From contig DIBR01000004.1 in assembly GCA_002415025.1 (NCBI GenBank), positions 23,720 through 34,154 on the forward strand: 10,435 bases of DNA, given 5' to 3'. Origin of the DNA: Spongiibacteraceae bacterium UBA5047. Its GTDB lineage: Bacteria > Pseudomonadota > Gammaproteobacteria > Pseudomonadales > Spongiibacteraceae. The notes under the pieces were generated by a model. The model was not told the DNA's origin and ran no database searches. It was given only the letters and a program-made list of their open reading frames with translations. Below, piece by piece: positions 1-5,722 of the stretch. Made by a program: the position numbers and the translations under genes. Position 1 is the stretch's first letter, and each line of letters opens with the position of its first letter.

Positions 1-680
1 AAGCCGGCGATATGCCGGTTGCCTACTTTGATACGCCAAACCCCGATACGCCACTGGTTGTGGTGTTGATGGATGCCATCGGTATTCGCGAAGAGCTGCG
101 AGCAGTCGCCCGCTCGATCAATGCGCAGGGCTATCGTGTTGCCTTGCCCAGTCTCTATTATCGTGAAGGCCATTTTGAAGATCTGGATTTTTCAACGCCC
201 GAAGGGCACCAGCGGGTTATGCGTCTCTACGGTGGTTTGAGCCACCAAATGGTGCTGTCGGATATGAGGGCCTTGCTGACCAACCTGGCCCTTGACCAAC
301 CAGTGGGTTTGCTGGGGTATTGTATGGGCGGTGCCAATGCGCTGGTGTTGGCCGGTGCATTGCCCGGGCATATCAAGGCTGCGTCGGCCATCCATCCCGG
401 CGGTATCGTGACCGATGCCCCCGACTCACCGCACCGCAGCGTGGTGAGTGCCGAGGGAGAGTTGTATATCGCGATTGCTGATCAGGACCCGTATGCCACC
501 GCAGAGCAGGCAGCGACGCTGGAGGCCGCGCTCAAGGAGGCAGGTGTCAGCCACGTGATGGAATGTTATAGCGGCGCTGCGCACGGGTTTTCATTTGAGT
601 CGCTACCGAGTTATAACGCAGAGGCCAGAGCACGATACTGGCAAGCCACACTGGATCTGTTCGAGCGCTCGCTACTCTAA
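1..680 (+). CDS. Dienelactone hydrolase family protein (5' end outside window)
   Basis: Alpha/beta-hydrolase of the dienelactone hydrolase (DLH) family. These are cytosolic enzymes that open lactones such as dienelactone to maleylacetate or cleave related esters; the substrate here is unknown. Counting from the first in-window ATG (position 12), the nucleophile motif GYCMGG gives Cys104, Asp159 sits in the segment IADQDP, and His191 sits in AAHGF. This is the Cys-Asp-His triad typical of DLH rather than a Ser hydrolase. The segment LPSLYYREG also matches the family. The frame stays open to position 1 with residues AGD before MPVAYF, which fits the usual DLH start region 'DGxMPAY'. The true start is therefore probably upstream and position 12 is an internal Met. 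The gene ends 27 bp before a diguanylate cyclase on the same strand and may share its transcript. Identification as DLH family is firm; the reaction is not. Confidence 0.88.
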   Translation, partial: AGDMPVAYFDTPNPDTPLVVVLMDAIGIREELRAVARSINAQGYRVALPSLYYREGHFEDLDFSTPEGHQRVMRLYGGLSHQMVLSDMRALLTNLALDQPVGLLGYCMGGANALVLAGALPGHIKAASAIHPGGIVTDAPDSPHRSVVSAEGELYIAIADQDPYATAEQAATLEAALKEAGVSHVMECYSGAAHGFSFESLPSYNAEARARYWQATLDLFERSLL

Positions 681-707
681 GCAGGCGGAACAAACAGGAA
701 GCGATGT

Positions 708-1913
708 ATGAATTGGTTGTTTCTCCTGTCATTTATCACTGCGTCGATCTCGATGCTGTTTGCCTTGGTATTTCTGACGATTTACTGGCAGCGCCCAGAC
801 TTGCCGGCAACCCGCTGCTGGGGCATTGCCTATCTGTTGCTGGTAGTTGCGATGGGAACAGTCGGCTTGCGCATCGGCTTTCCTGATGTCGATCCTCACA
901 TATTCAGTAACATGCTGGCGGTTACTGCAGGTTTGGCCTGCTTCTATGTTTACAAGGGAATTCGTTGCTGGCGCGAAGTTCCGCCGTACTCCGGAACATT
1001 TACCGGCGCAGTGATTTTGACCATCAGCCTGCTGGCCTTTATGGGTTACTTAAACAACGCGCTGGAGCCGGTGTCGCTATTTGCAGCGCGCCTGTACATA
1101 GGCCTTTTTTCCGGACTGGCAGTTTATACTTTGCTGACCGGCCCGAAGGCAAAAAACAGCGGGCATTATTTGTCTGCCTTGTTTCTGGCTGCGAACCCCG
1201 TTACCCAGATTGTATCGCTGTATATACTTTTCTTTATCCCCTCAATTCCGGATGGCATAGCAGCTACCAGCATCGAAGAGTTATCAAACTCGCGACTTGC
1301 GGCTGTCAACTTTGTCGGCCTGCCCATCAGCTTCACCGCGATTGCCTTGTTCTGTTTACTGGGGGTGTTGCTGGAACTCGGTCAACAGCTGCGGGATGAG
1401 TCCCTTCGCGACTGGTTAACGGGAACCTTTAATCGTCGCGGGTTTGTGGATGTGGCAGAAAAGAGTTTCGCCCTGTCCAAACGCCGGGGCAGCGACCTGT
1501 CGCTTATTCTGTTTGATATGGATAATTTTAAATCCATTAACGATCGCTACGGGCACGACGCAGGTGACCTTGCGCTTAAGTGGGTGTCTCGCCTGCTTCA
1601 AGAGCGCTTGCGCACAAGCGATCTGGTGGCCCGCTGGGGTGGAGAGGAATTTATCGTGCTGCTTCCCGACGCTGCAGAACAAGACGCATTGCGTATTGCT
1701 GAAGATATTCGGCAGCATTTGCAGCGTCGACCGCTAGCAGTTACCGACAAAAGTGAAGTGGTGCTTAGCGCCAGTTTTGGCGTAGCACAACGCACCGCCG
1801 CCGACACCAGAATTGATTCCATTGTAACGCGCGCAGACTATGCGCTGTATCAATCAAAGCACGAAGGCAAAAATCGCGTGAATGGCAGCTCTGCGCTTGT
1901 CGCGCCAGCCTAG
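708..1913 (+). CDS. Membrane-anchored diguanylate cyclase (GGDEF domain)
   Basis: A 401-residue inner-membrane enzyme that makes cyclic di-GMP from two GTP. Residues 1-225 are very hydrophobic with about six to seven membrane segments (for example 4-26, 38-58, 66-82, 98-118, 125-144, 155-178, 200-224). They form a sensor module I cannot assign to a named family. The GGDEF domain follows (about 232-392): motif DWLTGTFNRRGF at 235-246, metal-binding FDMDNFK at 269-275, and signature GGEEF at 311-315. The inhibitory I-site RxxD (Arg302-Asp305) lies exactly five residues before GGEEF. All parts needed for activity and product inhibition are present and there is no EAL domain. The start at 708 is preceded by AGGAA (696-700) at good spacing; an ATG at 704 is out of frame. 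It follows the DLH-family gene by 27 bp, so it may be cotranscribed. It converges with the crotonase gene, with only 11 bp between stop codons. Confidence 0.95.
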   Translation: MNWLFLLSFITASISMLFALVFLTIYWQRPDLPATRCWGIAYLLLVVAMGTVGLRIGFPDVDPHIFSNMLAVTAGLACFYVYKGIRCWREVPPYSGTFTGAVILTISLLAFMGYLNNALEPVSLFAARLYIGLFSGLAVYTLLTGPKAKNSGHYLSALFLAANPVTQIVSLYILFFIPSIPDGIAATSIEELSNSRLAAVNFVGLPISFTAIALFCLLGVLLELGQQLRDESLRDWLTGTFNRRGFVDVAEKSFALSKRRGSDLSLILFDMDNFKSINDRYGHDAGDLALKWVSRLLQERLRTSDLVARWGGEEFIVLLPDAAEQDALRIAEDIRQHLQRRPLAVTDKSEVVLSASFGVAQRTAADTRIDSIVTRADYALYQSKHEGKNRVNGSSALVAPA

Positions 1914-1924
1914 CCAAGATTCTC

Positions 1925-2803
1925 CTAAGATTGGGTCCACTCGTCGTAGAATGCTGGCATGTCCTTGCTGGCGCTGCTGGTGAATTGCGCATCGCGCTTT
2001 TCCAGAAAGGCGCTCACGCCTTCTTTGCCGTCTTTCTGGCTGGTATAGAACATGGCCAGTGAATCAATTTTGTGGGCCTGCAAGGGGTGGTCGGCAGCCG
2101 AATTGCGATAGAGCATCTGTCGGGTAAAGGCGATGGCAACGGGCGATTTTTTGGCAAGGCGCCCGGCAATGGCATAGGCTTCTTCCAGCAACTTTTCCGG
2201 CGCGTAAACGTCTTTTACCAGGCCGCCGCGTTTGGCTTCGGCGGCATCAAATACGTCGGCAGAGTAAGTCCATTCCAGCGCCTGGCTAATGCCAACCACT
2301 CTCGGTAAAAACCAGCTTGAACAGGCTTCCGGCACTATGCCCAGCCGGTTAAAGACAAAGCCGATTTTTGCTTTCTCGGACGCGAGACGAATATCCATGG
2401 CTAGCGTCATGGTAATGCCGATGCCGACGGCAGGGCCGTTAATCGCTGCGATGACGGGTTTTTTACAATTGAAGATAGCCAGAGTTACCCGGCCACCGGT
2501 GTCGCGCACGCCTTGATAGATAACCGGATCATCGAGTTGCTCGATCTCTTTCAGCCCGGGTTGCACCGACTCGTCCAGGCCAAAGACATTGCCGGTGGAG
2601 TTGAGATCCATGCCTGCGCAAAAGGCGCGGCCATTGCCGGTCACCACAATAGCGCGCACGTCGTCATCTTCACTGGCGCGATTAAAAGCGTCTTCGAGTT
2701 CGTTGGCCATTTCCACGGTGAAGGCATTGAGCTGGTCGGGACGGTTGAGTCGCAGGGTAAGAATATGATCGGCAATAACATATTCAATGCTGTTGTAGGT
2801 CAT
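1925..2803 (-). CDS. Enoyl-CoA hydratase/isomerase family protein (crotonase fold)
   Basis: A 292-residue crotonase-fold enzyme acting on an acyl-CoA thioester, probably a hydratase or enoyl-CoA isomerase in a beta-oxidation route. Visible motifs are NRPDQLNAF (20-28), oxyanion-hole segment GRAFCAGMDL (58-67), second oxyanion segment INGPAVGIGI (121-130), and FNRLGIVPEACSSWFLPR (151-168). By alignment from memory with rat crotonase, the first catalytic Glu (Glu144) is replaced by Asn152, the second (Glu164) is kept as Glu177, and an extra Glu159 sits in VPEACSS, as in some enoyl-CoA isomerases. Hydratase activity is therefore not assured. An acid-rich insert follows the first oxyanion motif (about 68-105), making the protein longer than the usual 255-265 residues. 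The start at 2803 is supported by AAGG seven bases upstream (CCTT at 2811-2814 on the plus strand). It lies downstream of the 600-residue acyl-CoA dehydrogenase, but the REP-rich gap suggests its own promoter. Confidence 0.9.
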   Translation of the reverse strand: MTYNSIEYVIADHILTLRLNRPDQLNAFTVEMANELEDAFNRASEDDDVRAIVVTGNGRAFCAGMDLNSTGNVFGLDESVQPGLKEIEQLDDPVIYQGVRDTGGRVTLAIFNCKKPVIAAINGPAVGIGITMTLAMDIRLASEKAKIGFVFNRLGIVPEACSSWFLPRVVGISQALEWTYSADVFDAAEAKRGGLVKDVYAPEKLLEEAYAIAGRLAKKSPVAIAFTRQMLYRNSAADHPLQAHKIDSLAMFYTSQKDGKEGVSAFLEKRDAQFTSSASKDMPAFYDEWTQS

Positions 2804-2839
2804 AGCGAGGCCTTGTAAATACGTTTCGGGAATGCAGGG

Positions 2840-2868
2840 AGTGTAGCAGAAGTGTCTGCTAGAGAAAG
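2840..2868 (-). promoter_or_regulatory. Candidate promoter of the crotonase gene
   Basis: Read on the minus strand, an extended -10 element TGC-TACACT (hexamer at plus 2840-2845) lies about 37 bp upstream of the crotonase start codon. A poor -35 match (TTTCTC) lies 16 bp further upstream. The extended TG partly compensates for the weak -35. This was matched by eye to the sigma70 consensus only. Confidence 0.35.
2844..2861. promoter_or_regulatory. Inverted repeat, possible operator (7-4-7 dyad)
   Basis: Perfect dyad TAGCAGA-AGTG-TCTGCTA with a 7-bp arm and a 4-bp spacer. It overlaps the -10 hexamer and spacer of the candidate promoter above, about 40-57 bp upstream of the crotonase start codon. 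The size fits the site of a dimeric repressor such as a TetR-family protein. No regulator gene is in the window, so the binding partner is unknown. It does not match the KstR or PsrA consensus motifs as I remember them. Confidence 0.4.
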
Positions 2869-2889
2869 CTGTGCAGCATCATTGAGGGC

Positions 2890-2914
2890 TTCGCCTGCAG
2901 GGCAGGCTCCCACA
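2890..2914 (-). repeat. REP-type palindrome, outer family, copy 1
   Basis: A 25-base REP-like unit in minus orientation. Its stem is GCCTGC/GCAGGC (plus 2893-2898 and 2902-2907) with a 3-base loop, and it carries a GTGG tetranucleotide at its 5' side in place of GTAG. It is 22/25 identical to the reverse complement of the unit at 3061-3085. Two of the three differences are a compensating base-pair swap in the stem. The sequence resembles the abundant Pseudomonas REP family (TGTAGGAGC plus hairpin plus GCGAA). Confidence 0.8.
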
Positions 2915-2943
2915 GGTGCGAGCGGTTGCTGCTGAACAGGATT

Positions 2944-2975
2944 CGTAGGCCTGATTAAGCACAGCGTATCAGGCA
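2944..2975 (+). repeat. REP-type palindrome, inner family, copy 1
   Basis: A 32-base unit that starts with CGTAG, followed by a hairpin with a 7-bp stem, GCCTGAT (2949-2955) pairing with ATCAGGC (2968-2974), around a 12-base loop. A GTAG next to a hairpin is the hallmark of REP elements recognised by RAYT (TnpA-REP) transposases. It is also similar to enterobacterial REP units ending in GGCCTACG. It is the inverted partner of 2985-3016, with 25/32 bases identical. Confidence 0.8.
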
Positions 2976-2984
2976 GTTCTGCGA

Positions 2985-3016
2985 TGCCCGCAACGCTGCG
3001 CTTATACGGGCCTACG
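2985..3016 (-). repeat. REP-type palindrome, inner family, copy 2
   Basis: Inverted partner of the unit at 2944-2975, with 9 bases between them. The stem pairs GCCCG (2986-2990) with CGGGC (3007-3011), then continues through a G-T wobble and an A-T pair. Of seven differences from copy 1, six fall in the stem as three base pairs that all stay paired (T-A to C-G, A-T to T-G, T-A to A-T). This is direct evidence that the hairpin is maintained. Confidence 0.8.
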
Positions 3017-3060
3017 GTGAAAAACTTGCACACGAACATGGAATCGCCCACGGTGAGCAT

Positions 3061-3085
3061 TGTAGGAGCCAGCCCTGCTGGCGAA
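3061..3085 (+). repeat. REP-type palindrome, outer family, copy 2
   Basis: A 25-base unit starting TGTAG. Its stem is GCCAGC (3068-3073) and GCTGGC (3077-3082) around the loop CCT. It is the inverted partner of 2890-2914 and encloses the inner REP pair, so the region is a nested BIME-like mosaic of two REP families. No RAYT transposase gene is in the window. Confidence 0.8.
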
Positions 3086-3088
3086 CAG

Positions 3089-3126
3089 CCCAGCAAGAGT
3101 CATCAATCTCTCGGACTCTTGCTGGG
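3089..3126. terminator. Perfect 13-bp hairpin after the 600-residue acyl-CoA dehydrogenase gene
   Basis: CCCAGCAAGAGTC (3089-3101) pairs exactly with GACTCTTGCTGGG (3114-3126) around a 12-base loop. On the minus strand it begins about 15 bases after the stop codon of the acyl-CoA dehydrogenase gene. That placement suits a transcription terminator or an mRNA 3'-end stabiliser. No T-tract follows on the minus strand (next bases CTGTTCGCC), so simple intrinsic termination is uncertain. It abuts the outer REP copy at 3061-3085. Confidence 0.55.
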
Positions 3127-3141
3127 TACCACTCGTCGATA

Positions 3142-4944
3142 TCAACGCACGTTAAAATGATCCAGCGGCATATCCATCATGCTGCCGACCGAGCCGCGCA
3201 TGGCTTCAGCGTGACCAATAGCGCGAGGTAGCAGGCGTTCAAAGAAGAATTCGGCTGTTTCCAGCTTGGCTTCATAGAAGGCCCGGTCTTCCGGGTTTTG
3301 TTTGAGCTTTTCGAGTGCAGTATCTGCCATACGCGCCCAGAAAAACGCCATGGTGATGTAGCCACTGATCATCAAGAAGTCATAGGAGCCGGCGCCAACC
3401 GCGTCGCGGTTGCGCGACGCGCGAATCAACAGGCCAATGCACAAGCGATTCCAGCGGAAGGTGTGGGCAAGCAGCTTGCGACCGTATTTGCTGCGGCCGC
3501 GCTTGAACAGAATGCTGAAGCCGTAGCTGTAGAGTCGCTTGCTGAAGCTGCGATACAACTTCAGGCCGTCGAGGATCACCTTACGACCCAGCAGGTCCAT
3601 CGCCTGAATGCCGGTAGTGCCTTCGTAGAGAGTGGAAATGCGGGCATCGCGCACAATCTGCTCCATCCCGTGCTCACCAATGTAGCCGTGGCCGCCGTAA
3701 ACCTGCATGCCGTAGTTGGCCGATTCTATGCCCGTTTCGGTTAAAAAGGCTTTGAGAATCGGGGTAACGAAACCGAGTAAGTTGTCCGCGTTAGCGCGAT
3801 CTTCTTCGCTGTTGCCGTACATCATGATGTCGGCCTGACGCGCGGCATCGTAGAGCATGGCGCGGCCGCCTTCGGCGAAGGCTTTTTGGGTCAGCAGCAT
3901 GCGGCGTACGTCTGGGTGGTGAATTATGGCGTCGCCGGGCTTGTCCGGGTTTTTGTGGCCGGACAGCGAGCGCATGGAATAACGATCCATCGCGTAGGGC
4001 ACGCTGTTCTGGTAGGCCAGTTCGCTGGCGGCAACACCCTGAATGGCGGTGCCTACCCGGGCGGTGTTCATAAAGGTGAACATGCAGGCCAGACCATCGT
4101 TTTCGGCGCCGAGCATATAGCCTTTGGAACCGTCGAAATTGATAACGGCGGTGGCGTTGCCGTGAATGCCCATTTTGTGCTCAATGGAACCGCAGCTGAC
4201 ATTGTTGAAATCGCCCATTTCGCCGTCTTCGTCGATATGGAACTTCGGTACGATAAACAGCGAGATGCCCTTGGTGCCTTCCGGCGCGTTGGGGGTGCGT
4301 GCCAGCACAATGTGGACGATGTTGTAGGTCAGGTCATGTTCGCCGGAGGAGATGAAAATCTTGGTTCCTGTGAGCGCGTAGCTGCCATCCTCGTTGGGCA
4401 CCGCACGGGTGCGCATCTGGCCCAGGTCCGAGCCGCAGTGGGCCTCGGTCAGACACATGGTGCCGGTCCACTCGGCGGAGGTGAGTTTGGGCAGGTAACG
4501 CATTTTCTGTTCGTCGGTGCCGTGTACGTACAGGGTGTTCATGGCGCCCAGACTCAAGCCGGGGTACATGCCCCAGGCCCAGTTGGCCGTGCCCACCAGT
4601 TCGGATTTCAACAGCCCCAGCGACACAGGCAGGCCCTGGCCGCCGTATTCGGCCGGATGCGACAAACCCTGCCAGCCGCCGGCAATCCATTGGTCGTACG
4701 CCTCTTTAAAGCCTTCGGGTGTGGTCACCTTGCCATTGTCAAAGGTACAGCCTTGCTGGTCGCCTACCTGATTCAGCGGCGACAGGACTTCTTCGCAGAA
4801 TTTCGCACATTCAGTGAGAATGGCGTCGATCATGTCGGGGGTGGCATCCTCGCCGCAGGGCAGTGCTGCGTAGTGGCTGGGAAAATCCAGCACTTCGTTG
4901 ATAACAAACTTGATATCGCGGGTTGGAGCCTTAAACGTTGCCAT
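3142..4944 (-). CDS. Acyl-CoA dehydrogenase, long DmdC/FadE-like type
   Basis: A 600-residue FAD flavoenzyme that introduces the alpha,beta double bond into an acyl-CoA. The length and the C-terminal extension place it with the roughly 600-residue dehydrogenases that include 3-methylmercaptopropionyl-CoA dehydrogenase (DmdC) and several bacterial FadE-type fatty acyl-CoA dehydrogenases. Visible parts are the N-terminal helical domain with EYGGQGLP (99-106), flavin/substrate beta domain CLTEAHCGSDLG (164-175) and GTKIFISSGEHD (193-204), and C-terminal QVYGGHGYIGEHGMEQIVRD (414-433). The catalytic Glu is Glu441 in LYEGTTGIQ. Residues 460-513 hold 15 Lys/Arg and no Asp/Glu, a strongly basic patch. 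The start at 4944 has AGAGG six bases upstream. The substrate is uncertain; DmdC activity cannot be claimed from motifs. It is divergent from the SnoaL-like gene and upstream of the crotonase gene. Confidence 0.93.
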   Translation of the reverse strand: MATFKAPTRDIKFVINEVLDFPSHYAALPCGEDATPDMIDAILTECAKFCEEVLSPLNQVGDQQGCTFDNGKVTTPEGFKEAYDQWIAGGWQGLSHPAEYGGQGLPVSLGLLKSELVGTANWAWGMYPGLSLGAMNTLYVHGTDEQKMRYLPKLTSAEWTGTMCLTEAHCGSDLGQMRTRAVPNEDGSYALTGTKIFISSGEHDLTYNIVHIVLARTPNAPEGTKGISLFIVPKFHIDEDGEMGDFNNVSCGSIEHKMGIHGNATAVINFDGSKGYMLGAENDGLACMFTFMNTARVGTAIQGVAASELAYQNSVPYAMDRYSMRSLSGHKNPDKPGDAIIHHPDVRRMLLTQKAFAEGGRAMLYDAARQADIMMYGNSEEDRANADNLLGFVTPILKAFLTETGIESANYGMQVYGGHGYIGEHGMEQIVRDARISTLYEGTTGIQAMDLLGRKVILDGLKLYRSFSKRLYSYGFSILFKRGRSKYGRKLLAHTFRWNRLCIGLLIRASRNRDAVGAGSYDFLMISGYITMAFFWARMADTALEKLKQNPEDRAFYEAKLETAEFFFERLLPRAIGHAEAMRGSVGSMMDMPLDHFNVR

Positions 4945-4985
4945 AGCGAACCTCTGTAAACCGAATGGGCAAAATCAGTGGTCAG

Positions 4986-5013
4986 ACTATAGCCAATCGC
5001 CTGGTTGACCGAA
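4986..5013 (-). promoter_or_regulatory. Candidate promoter of the long acyl-CoA dehydrogenase gene
   Basis: On the minus strand a good -10 hexamer TATAGT (plus 4986-4991) lies about 42 bp upstream of the start codon. A weak -35 (TTCGGT) lies 16 bp further upstream. It sits in the 244-bp gap shared with the divergent SnoaL-like gene. This was matched by eye only. Confidence 0.35.
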
Positions 5014-5116
5014 TTGGCCGCAGCAGCTTCGCACCATTGTATTCAGGTCAATGGGGCTGAGCCGTGCAATATGGCAAACCGGTGTATTTTAACCAGCATT
5101 GCAAAGGTAATTGCGC

Positions 5117-5145
5117 TTGGAATGGCTGTTGGCATTTGCTCTAAT
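5117..5145 (+). promoter_or_regulatory. Sigma70-like promoter of the SnoaL/HIBCH-like operon
   Basis: A -35 TTGGAA (5117-5122), a 17-bp spacer, and a -10 TCTAAT (5140-5145) preceded by TGC, an extended -10. The match is good for a sigma70 promoter. The predicted transcript would start near 5152, leaving about 37 bases of leader before the ATG at 5189. The promoter lies inside the open frame that extends back to a TTG at 5111, which argues against that longer start. Confidence 0.55.
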
Positions 5146-5172
5146 CGGGGCACATATTCCTACGTATACGAT

Positions 5173-5178
5173 AAAGGA
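5173..5178 (+). promoter_or_regulatory. Ribosome binding site deciding the SnoaL-like start
   Basis: AAAGGA ten bases before the ATG at 5189. The alternative TTG at 5111 lies upstream of the predicted transcription start, so 5189 is preferred. Confidence 0.55.
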
Positions 5179-5188
5179 CAGGGCTGTT

Positions 5189-5713
5189 ATGGATCTGGCA
5201 AGTCTCAACGAACGCATCAGTCGCCTCGAAGCGCTTGAAGCCATCAAACGGCTCAAGTATCAGTATTTTTTTAACTGCGACCAGAAGCGCCCGGCGGAGG
5301 TGCGAAAGTGCTTTGCTGATGGTGAAGTCGACATCGATTTTGGCCGCATTGGCACCTTTAACAATGCCGATGATTTGGTTGCCGTGTTCGAGCAACTGGC
5401 CTGTAGCGACCATATTGTAGAAATGCACCATGCCCAGAACCCCCAGATCGACATCGAGTCTGAAACGCAGGCTTCCGGTTTGTGGGGGCTCTACTATCAC
5501 ATGATAGATACCAATCAGGGTGTGACGACGCAGCTCGGCGCCTACTACGAAGACCGATACCGCTGCATCGATGGCGAATGGAAGATTGTCGCTACCCGCT
5601 GTGTTGTCACCTCTACCCAAATTCTGGCCATGAGCGGAGAGCGGGTAGCCGCAGTCTATACCGGAATCACGGCACCGGCCGAACTGGACGACCCGTCCAA
5701 ACAGGCAGGATAA
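5189..5713 (+). CDS. SnoaL-like / NTF2-fold protein
   Basis: A 174-residue protein of the SnoaL-like NTF2 superfamily, whose members include ketosteroid isomerase, scytalone dehydratase-like enzymes and polyketide cyclases. It begins with a helix rich in charge (LNERISRLEALEAIKRLKYQYFFNCDQK). The segment KYQYFFNCD resembles the usual start of SnoaL_4 proteins, where the Tyr and Asp line the pocket. HIVEMHH (about 75-81) and the C-terminal strand DGEWKIVATRCVV are also typical. The reaction is unknown; such proteins are common in gene clusters for steroids, terpenes and polycyclic compounds, where they isomerise, dehydrate or bind intermediates. The ATG at 5189 was chosen over the TTG at 5111 because of its ribosome site, the promoter position, and the family's usual start. 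The following gene begins 9 bp after its stop, so the two are cotranscribed. Confidence 0.82.
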   Translation: MDLASLNERISRLEALEAIKRLKYQYFFNCDQKRPAEVRKCFADGEVDIDFGRIGTFNNADDLVAVFEQLACSDHIVEMHHAQNPQIDIESETQASGLWGLYYHMIDTNQGVTTQLGAYYEDRYRCIDGEWKIVATRCVVTSTQILAMSGERVAAVYTGITAPAELDDPSKQAG

Positions 5714-5722
5714 GGGGCTGCT

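Noticed and set aside
2800..3096. A 98-codon minus-strand open frame filling the gap upstream of the crotonase gene
   Set aside because: It consists largely of translated REP palindromes, runs into the crotonase start, and resembles no protein family I know.
2844..3126. A CRISPR array, suggested by several palindromic repeats in a short gap
   Set aside because: The repeats are of two different families, in inverted orientation, with unequal spacing and no regular spacers; REP elements explain them.
3886..4959. A 357-codon open frame on the plus strand, antisense to the long acyl-CoA dehydrogenase gene
   Set aside because: The minus-strand frame has full acyl-CoA dehydrogenase motifs. The antisense product is a low-complexity Gly/Ala/Val/His-rich sequence typical of a shadow frame in GC-rich DNA.
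5111..5188. An N-terminal extension of the SnoaL-like protein from a TTG codon
   Set aside because: It overlaps a good sigma70-like promoter and lacks a strong ribosome site; the ATG at 5189 fits the family start better.
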